A stretch of DNA of 9,235 nucleotides from Patescibacteria group bacterium (GTDB taxonomy: Bacteria; Patescibacteriota; SOKK01): NCBI GenBank assembly GCA_004374725.1, contig SOKK01000031.1, positions 1-9,235 of the forward strand. Reading direction: 5' to 3'. The notes beneath the pieces were generated by a model. That model saw nothing but the letters and a program-made list of their open reading frames with translations. It was not told the DNA's origin and made no database searches. Shown here piece after piece: positions 6,342 through 9,235 of the stretch. Numbering within the stretch: the first letter of the stretch is position 1; each line of letters opens with the position of its first letter. The position numbers and the translations under genes are program-made.

Positions 6342-6754
6342 GCTCACTCAACCTATAAGCCGAGTTCTGTACTCCGATTGAACGTCGGAGTGACGATCAT
6401 CTCTCTGGACCCCCGCTTACGCGGGGGTTCAAGCAGCCAACCCGCCTCCCGTGTTACAGGAGGCCTACTTGGCCTTACACCAGGCAGGGTTTAGCACCTT
6501 GGAGCATCACTACTCCAAGCTGTGGGCTCTTACCCCACTCTTTTCACCCTTGCATCTTAATTTTGCCGTAAGCGCTTGATAAATCAAGCGACAAAATTTG
6601 AAAGAAGCGGTTTTGTTTCTGTGCTACTTTCCCGCTCCCGCCTTTATGGCGGGATGGTTCGTGTTACGAACTGCCCTTGCTCCAATCAATTGGGAGCATG
6701 GTGCTCGGACTTTCCTCCCCCGCGTTGCGGGGGCGATCATCCGGTTGAGTGAGC
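6342..6754 (-). ncRNA. rnpB: RNase P RNA, bacterial type A
   Basis: The catalytic RNA of RNase P, which cuts 5' leaders from precursor tRNAs. The ends GCTCACTCAACC (6754-6743) and GGTTGAGTGAGC (6353-6342) form a perfect 12-bp P1 helix and set the boundaries, giving about 413 nt. Universal core segments appear in order: GAGGAAAGTCCGAGC; GGGTGAAAAG; GGGGTAAGAGCCCAC; CTAAACCC...GTAAGGCCAAGTAGG; GGTTGGCTGCTTGA; and ACAGAACTCGGCTTATAGG. P4 pairing CCGAG/CTCGG covaries relative to E. coli CCGGG/CCCGG. A P12 hairpin (CGCTTGA/TCAAGCG) and a P18 hairpin with GTAA tetraloop are present. P3 is a short CCCCCGC/GCGGGGG hairpin. The L15 GGU that binds the tRNA CCA end is kept, agreeing with the two tRNAs here encoding CCA. 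Confidence 0.97.
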
Positions 6755-6760
6755 ATTCTT

Positions 6761-6789
6761 ATTTTAGCCCAAGAATGGCGTTTAGTCAA
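6761..6789 (-). promoter_or_regulatory. Sigma70-like promoter of rnpB
   Basis: On the minus strand TTGACT (6789-6784) and TAAAAT (6766-6761) are separated by exactly 17 nt. The expected transcription start, 6-7 nt beyond the -10, falls at about 6755-6754, which is the first base of the P1 helix. This is the clearest promoter in the window. Confidence 0.8.
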
Positions 6790-6801
6790 TAAAACCAGGG
6801 C

Positions 6802-6825
6802 AGAGATGATTCATGAATCATCTCT
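6802..6825. repeat. Perfect 24-bp palindrome between divergent rnpB and small ORF
   Basis: AGAGATGATTCA is followed directly by its exact complement TGAATCATCTCT, with no loop. It lies 12 bp upstream of the rnpB -35 and about 25 bp before the small ORF, a position suited to an operator for either direction. No U-tract follows. A TATGAT (6825-6830) at its edge could be a -10 for the plus-strand genes, but no good -35 accompanies it. Confidence 0.6.
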
Positions 6826-6850
6826 ATGATTATGTTAGAATAAGGAAGGA

Positions 6851-7003
6851 ATGCAAAAAAAGAATTATTCCAAATTAGAAAAAGAGGTCGCTAGGAAAGC
6901 AGAGCAGAGAGAAAAGAAGAAAAAGAAAATGCCAGTTTCTGGTAAAAGTGTTTTTGAATTACAAAGATTGATGAGAAAAGGAAAACGTAGACGCAATTTA
7001 TGA
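6851..7003 (+). CDS. Small, highly basic 50-residue protein of unknown function
   Basis: An ATG at 6851 opens a 50-codon frame ending TGA at 7001-7003. AAGGAAGGA immediately precedes it, the best ribosome-binding sequence in the window, though close to the start. The first half is almost entirely charged (KLEKEVARKAEQREKKKKK) and probably helical. The second half begins MPVSGKSVFELQRLMRKGKR and ends in an arginine cluster. There is no membrane segment, no cysteine, and no motif I can name; the composition suits an RNA- or ribosome-binding protein. It is the first plus-strand gene after the divergent rnpB and lies 13 nt before tRNA-Pro(GGG), so they may share a transcript. The site and the biased composition make coding likely, but homologues would be needed to confirm it. 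Confidence 0.6.
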   Translation: MQKKNYSKLEKEVARKAEQREKKKKKMPVSGKSVFELQRLMRKGKRRRNL

Positions 7004-7010
7004 ATTGCGT
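6991..7010. repeat. 8-bp hairpin over the small ORF stop codon
   Basis: ACGCAATT and AATTGCGT pair perfectly around a TATG loop that includes the start of the TGA stop. It sits 6 nt before the 5' end of tRNA-Pro(GGG). With no U-tract it is more likely an RNA structure or processing signal than a terminator. Confidence 0.5.
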
Positions 7011-7016
7011 TACCCT

Positions 7017-7093
7017 CGGGGATTGGCCTAGTGGCTTAAGGCGCACGCATGGGGTGCGTGAGATCGCGAGTTCGAATCTCGCATCCCCGACCA
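7017..7093 (+). tRNA. tRNA-Pro(GGG)
   Basis: A 77-nt cloverleaf with all arms paired. The acceptor stem is CGGGGAT/ATCCCCG, the D stem GCCT/AGGC, the anticodon stem CACGC/GCGTG with loop ATGGGGT (anticodon GGG), and the T stem GCGAG/CTCGC with loop TTCGAAT. The discriminator is A73 and CCA is encoded. C1-G72 and A73 are normal bacterial proline identity elements. It reads CCC/CCU proline codons. Confidence 0.97.
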
Positions 7094-7098
7094 TGTTT

Positions 7099-7126
7099 GT
7101 AAGAACAACTCTAGAGTTGTTCTTAC
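7099..7126. repeat. Perfect 28-bp palindrome just after tRNA-Pro(GGG)
   Basis: GTAAGAACAACTCT is followed at once by its exact complement AGAGTTGTTCTTAC, starting 5 nt after the tRNA CCA end. No U-tract follows directly, so it is not a textbook intrinsic terminator. It could be a hairpin defining the tRNA 3' end or an operator for the 335-residue gene. TTGTTC (7117-7122) within it and TAGCAT (7140-7145) are spaced 17 nt, a weak possible promoter for that gene. Confidence 0.65.
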
Positions 7127-7178
7127 GGATATGGAGATGTAGCATACCATGTCTTAAGAAGGTTTTTTAAATTGCCCA

Positions 7179-8186
7179 ATGTCTAAACATTTTAAAATCA
7201 TTCTGACAGTTTTTCTGGTGGCTATTTTAGGAGTAGGCAGCTATTTTATTTATCATGGTCTTTCTTCAAAAGAAGATAGCGGAGAAATATTGGGTGAAAA
7301 TGTTACTGAAGACAAAGTCTCACACTACCAGATTACGATTGAGGAGGAAGAGGAGTTTTACCAGCTAATTGGGAGAGGCGTCACAGAGGCAAAATTAGAG
7401 GAGATTAGGGATAGTTTAAATCAACTCAAAGAGCGCTATAGAGAAGGATATTTTGTGATTGTTAAGGTTAGCTCTTTGATCCCGGACAGTTTCAGGCAGT
7501 TTTATGAAGATGGCAGTCCGGCTAATTTGAGTTTACTCGTAAGAGAGTTAACTGCTTTGGTAGATGCGAGTCAGGTTCTGGAGAAGCGAGGATATGGGGA
7601 GGGAGTTGCTTTCAAGAAAGTCTTTTTAATTGAAGATAAAGAGGTGTTCTTAGAGTTAATAGATCTATCTATTAGTTCCTCAGAGCTTAGGAATTACTTT
7701 GAAAATTCTACTGACTTTGATGAAGAGAATTTTTTGAAGTCGGCGAATCCACTTTACAATATCTTGGAAGGAATCAATGCTAACTTAAGAGGATTAAGAT
7801 TAATCTTGGCTTTTGAGGACAAAGTTAAAAGTGGCTTAAGGGGAGAACTTAAATATCATCTTCGGCGAGTGTATCACTTAGAGACTTATCTTCGGTTTCT
7901 CAGAGAAAAATCTCCTTCCGAGTGGAAAAAAATTGTTGGGGATAAGGAGGCTGTTTTCTTGATTCAGAAGCTTTGGTCAGAATCTGAAAGGGAAGTCAAA
8001 AAAGCCTTTGAAACAGATTTATTTAGCGATTATCAAAGTAATCAGAAATTGGTTTTTAATCCAGAGAATAGGGGAATCTTTAATCATCTGGAGCAAGAAG
8101 CCGGACTTGGAGAGATTGATGATTGGACTTTGGATGATCGGGGGTTAAAAGAAAAGGGGATTGAGTTGGATTTGTTTAGGTATTAG
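7179..8186 (+). CDS. Signal-anchored extracytoplasmic protein of unknown function
   Basis: A 335-residue protein I do not recognise. Residues 6-26 form one strongly hydrophobic segment after a short basic start (MSKHFK), typical of a signal anchor or uncleaved signal peptide, so the rest should lie outside the membrane. There is no lipobox cysteine. After it come an acidic patch (EEEEE, about 55-60) and a charged stretch around 70-95 that may be a short coiled coil. The remainder is mixed alpha-helical in appearance and rich in Glu, Lys and Leu, without repeats, a catalytic motif or a C-terminal membrane segment. The ATG at 7179 has no Shine-Dalgarno at proper distance. It ends 3 nt before tRNA-Pro(CGG), so the two are almost certainly on one transcript. 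The long frame, membrane anchor and packing between tRNAs support a real gene. Confidence 0.85.
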   Translation: MSKHFKIILTVFLVAILGVGSYFIYHGLSSKEDSGEILGENVTEDKVSHYQITIEEEEEFYQLIGRGVTEAKLEEIRDSLNQLKERYREGYFVIVKVSSLIPDSFRQFYEDGSPANLSLLVRELTALVDASQVLEKRGYGEGVAFKKVFLIEDKEVFLELIDLSISSSELRNYFENSTDFDEENFLKSANPLYNILEGINANLRGLRLILAFEDKVKSGLRGELKYHLRRVYHLETYLRFLREKSPSEWKKIVGDKEAVFLIQKLWSESEREVKKAFETDLFSDYQSNQKLVFNPENRGIFNHLEQEAGLGEIDDWTLDDRGLKEKGIELDLFRY

Positions 8187-8189
8187 CTT

Positions 8190-8265
8190 CGGGGATTAGC
8201 GCAGTGGCTAGCGCGCGGCGTTCGGGTCGCCGAGGTCGCCGGTTCAAATCCGGCATCCCCGACCA
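8190..8265 (+). tRNA. tRNA-Pro(CGG)
   Basis: A 76-nt cloverleaf. The acceptor stem is CGGGGAT/ATCCCCG, the D stem GCGC/GCGC, the anticodon stem CGGCG/CGCCG with loop TTCGGGT (anticodon CGG), and the T stem GCCGG/CCGGC with loop TTCAAAT. A73 and an encoded CCA are present. Its acceptor stem is identical to that of tRNA-Pro(GGG), while the D, anticodon and T stems differ. It reads CCG proline codons. Confidence 0.97.
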
Positions 8266-8279
8266 GTTTAGTGAATGCA

Positions 8280-8930
8280 ATGTATGATGAAAAAGTTTCC
8301 GAAATTCTTTTAATTGATAAACCCAAAGGCATCACTTCTTTTGATGTCATCCGCAAGTTGCGCAAGAAACTTGGGATTAAAAAAATGGGCCATGCGGGGA
8401 CGCTGGATCCTTTAGCAACTGGCCTTTTAATTATTGGGGTAGGCAAAGGAACGAAAAAACTAAATCAGTTTTTGAAATTGCCCAAGGTTTATGAGGTAGA
8501 AATTCTTTTGGGTAAAAAAACTACCACCGGTGATCAAGAAGGGGAAATATTAGAAGAAAAACCTGTGCATGATTTACCCTCCGACAAGATAGAAAAAGTC
8601 CTTGAAAGCATTCAGGGAAAAATAACCTTGCCAGTTCCAGCTTATTCCGCAATCAAAAAGAAAGGCAAGCCGCTCTATAAAATGGCGCGGAGAGGTGAGA
8701 AAGTAGAAGTTCCGGAGAAAGAAATGGAAGTTGTTTGGGTGAGATTAAAAGACCATCACAAAGAAGGTGATGGTTATATTTTAGAGTTGGAGATGGAAGT
8801 AAAGAGTGGGACTTATGTGCGATCAATTGCGGAGGAGATTGGAATAAAACTCGGTTATCCGGCGATGGTTTGGGAGCTTAAGAGGACAAAAATCGGGAGT
8901 TTTAGAGTAGAAGATGCTAAAGCGATATAG
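8280..8930 (+). CDS. truB: tRNA pseudouridine(55) synthase, one-domain form
   Basis: Converts U55 of the tRNA T-loop to pseudouridine. From ATG 8280 the protein has 216 residues. KPKGITS (14-20) and KMGHAGTLDPLATGLL (35-50) are the TruB catalytic motifs, with nucleophile Asp43. Further motifs are LPVPAYSAIKKKGKPLYKMAR and the SGTYVRSIAEEIG segment. The protein ends soon after WELKRTKIGSFRVEDA, whereas E. coli TruB has roughly 314 residues, so the C-terminal PUA-like RNA-binding domain is absent. A GTG at 8271 is an alternative start adding three residues; neither has a Shine-Dalgarno. It begins 5-14 nt after tRNA-Pro(CGG), so processing of that tRNA would create the truB mRNA 5' end. Both neighbouring tRNAs carry the TTC T-loop target. 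Confidence 0.95.
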   Translation: MYDEKVSEILLIDKPKGITSFDVIRKLRKKLGIKKMGHAGTLDPLATGLLIIGVGKGTKKLNQFLKLPKVYEVEILLGKKTTTGDQEGEILEEKPVHDLPSDKIEKVLESIQGKITLPVPAYSAIKKKGKPLYKMARRGEKVEVPEKEMEVVWVRLKDHHKEGDGYILELEMEVKSGTYVRSIAEEIGIKLGYPAMVWELKRTKIGSFRVEDAKAI

Positions 8931-8944
8931 TTATTGGTCAATTT

Positions 8945-8969
8945 AAAAACCCCTCTCAATTTGGAGAGG
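8945..8969 (-). terminator. secG intrinsic terminator
   Basis: On the minus strand CCTCTC and GAGAGG form a 6-bp stem around CAAATT, followed by GG and five T. It lies past the secG stop and just beyond the truB end, so it would stop leftward transcripts from entering truB antisense. Confidence 0.65.
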
Positions 8970-8976
8970 AGTGGTG

Positions 8977-9004
8977 CCCCATACCGAATGGTACGGGATT
9001 TTTT
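8977..9004 (+). terminator. truB intrinsic terminator
   Basis: CCCCATACC and GGTACGGG pair with one A-C mismatch around a GAAT loop, then A and six T (8999-9004). It ends the plus-strand truB transcript and lies between truB and the converging secG. Confidence 0.75.
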
Positions 9005-9024
9005 ATTTGAATCTCTAGGTTTTG

Positions 9025-9235
9025 TTAAATCACAAACATTCCTACAATCGCCAACCCAATAAAAATCACAGCCAAAACGATTGTGGCAACCATCAAGGAT
9101 TTATCTAGCCCGCGCTTACTTTTATAGACATTTCCTTCCCCGCCAAAAATACCACCCAGTCCTGAACCTTTACTCTGCATCAGGATTACGACTGTTAAGA
9201 GAACAGCGATGATGATTTGGATTATTCCTAAAATC
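9025..9235 (-). CDS. secG: SecG, preprotein translocase subunit (N-terminus beyond right edge)
   Basis: The minus strand from 9234 gives 69 open codons ending TAA at 9025. Residues read ILGIIQIIIAVLLTVVILMQ, then SKGSGLGGIFGGEGNVYKSKRG, then a second hydrophobic segment LMVATIVLAVIFIGLAIVGMF. Two membrane helices joined by the cytoplasmic SKGSGLGG...FGG loop are the hallmark of SecG, the small SecYEG subunit that aids protein export. SecG is usually about 70-80 residues, so only a few N-terminal residues are missing. It converges on truB with a dedicated terminator. The charged loop and helices are intact, so it looks functional. Confidence 0.93.
   Translation of the reverse strand, partial: ILGIIQIIIAVLLTVVILMQSKGSGLGGIFGGEGNVYKSKRGLDKSLMVATIVLAVIFIGLAIVGMFVI

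Noticed and set aside
6261..6792. Two plus-strand frames (6261-6494 and 6598-6792)
   Set aside because: Both lie antisense to RNase P RNA, whose paired structure explains the sequence.
7099..7126. Calling the 28-bp palindrome an intrinsic terminator
   Set aside because: No U-tract follows within 10 nt on the plus strand; left as an unexplained dyad.
6891..7145. Minus-strand frame containing GDARFELAISRTP
   Set aside because: It is the antisense of tRNA-Pro(GGG). Peptides of this kind are a known false translation of tRNA genes, and it also overlaps the small plus-strand ORF.
8183..8446. Minus-strand frame containing VGDAGFEPATSATRTP
   Set aside because: Antisense of tRNA-Pro(CGG) plus the truB start; the 'DAGFEPATS' peptide is a classic annotation artefact.
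1..9235. Recoded UGA (Gly) as in Gracilibacteria/Absconditabacteria
   Set aside because: UGA ends the Wzz-like gene, the sugar transferase and the small ORF at natural protein ends, and no internal UGA appears in the conserved genes.

Overview
The window looks like a piece of a Candidate Phyla Radiation (Patescibacteria) genome, probably Microgenomates-like, although the phylum cannot be settled from sequence reading alone. The signs are an AT-leaning, tightly packed layout, a DUF4012 protein inside a surface-polysaccharide operon, a one-domain TruB, mostly absent Shine-Dalgarno sites and repeat-rich short intergenic gaps. UGA is used as an ordinary stop at three gene ends, so this is not the UGA=Gly code of Gracilibacteria/Absconditabacteria.

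Left two thirds (1-6242), minus strand, read right to left: a surface glycan cluster. It starts with a polyprenyl-phosphate sugar-1-phosphate transferase (6242-4818). Next is a WbaZ-like GT4 glycosyltransferase broken by one in-frame amber codon (4722-3613). Then come a Wzz-type chain-length/BY-kinase-like protein whose nucleotide-binding motifs are destroyed (3478-2231), a second GT4 glycosyltransferase overlapping it (2234-1113), and a membrane-anchored DUF4012 protein running off the left edge (1106-<1). Together they would start a lipid-linked glycan, add sugars and steer polymerisation or export. No flippase or polymerase is in the window.

Middle (6243-6850): a complete bacterial type A RNase P RNA (rnpB) on the minus strand, with a clear sigma70-like promoter and a candidate terminator, lies just upstream of the glycan cluster. 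A perfect 24-bp palindrome separates it from the plus-strand genes.

Right third (6851-8930), plus strand: a 50-residue very basic small ORF, tRNA-Pro(GGG), a 335-residue signal-anchored protein of unknown function, tRNA-Pro(CGG) and truB. truB converges on secG, which enters from the right edge on the minus strand. The two share a terminator region with one hairpin/U-tract for each direction.

The intergenic gaps hold most of the unexpected structure: two inverted arrays of a degenerate heptamer (ATGNRGW), a 29-nt-arm inverted repeat of the 'GTCATTGCGAGC' type, a TGCCTGCCGGTAGGCA dyad, and palindromes around tRNA-Pro(GGG). I found no CRISPR array, insertion sequence, phage gene or defence system.
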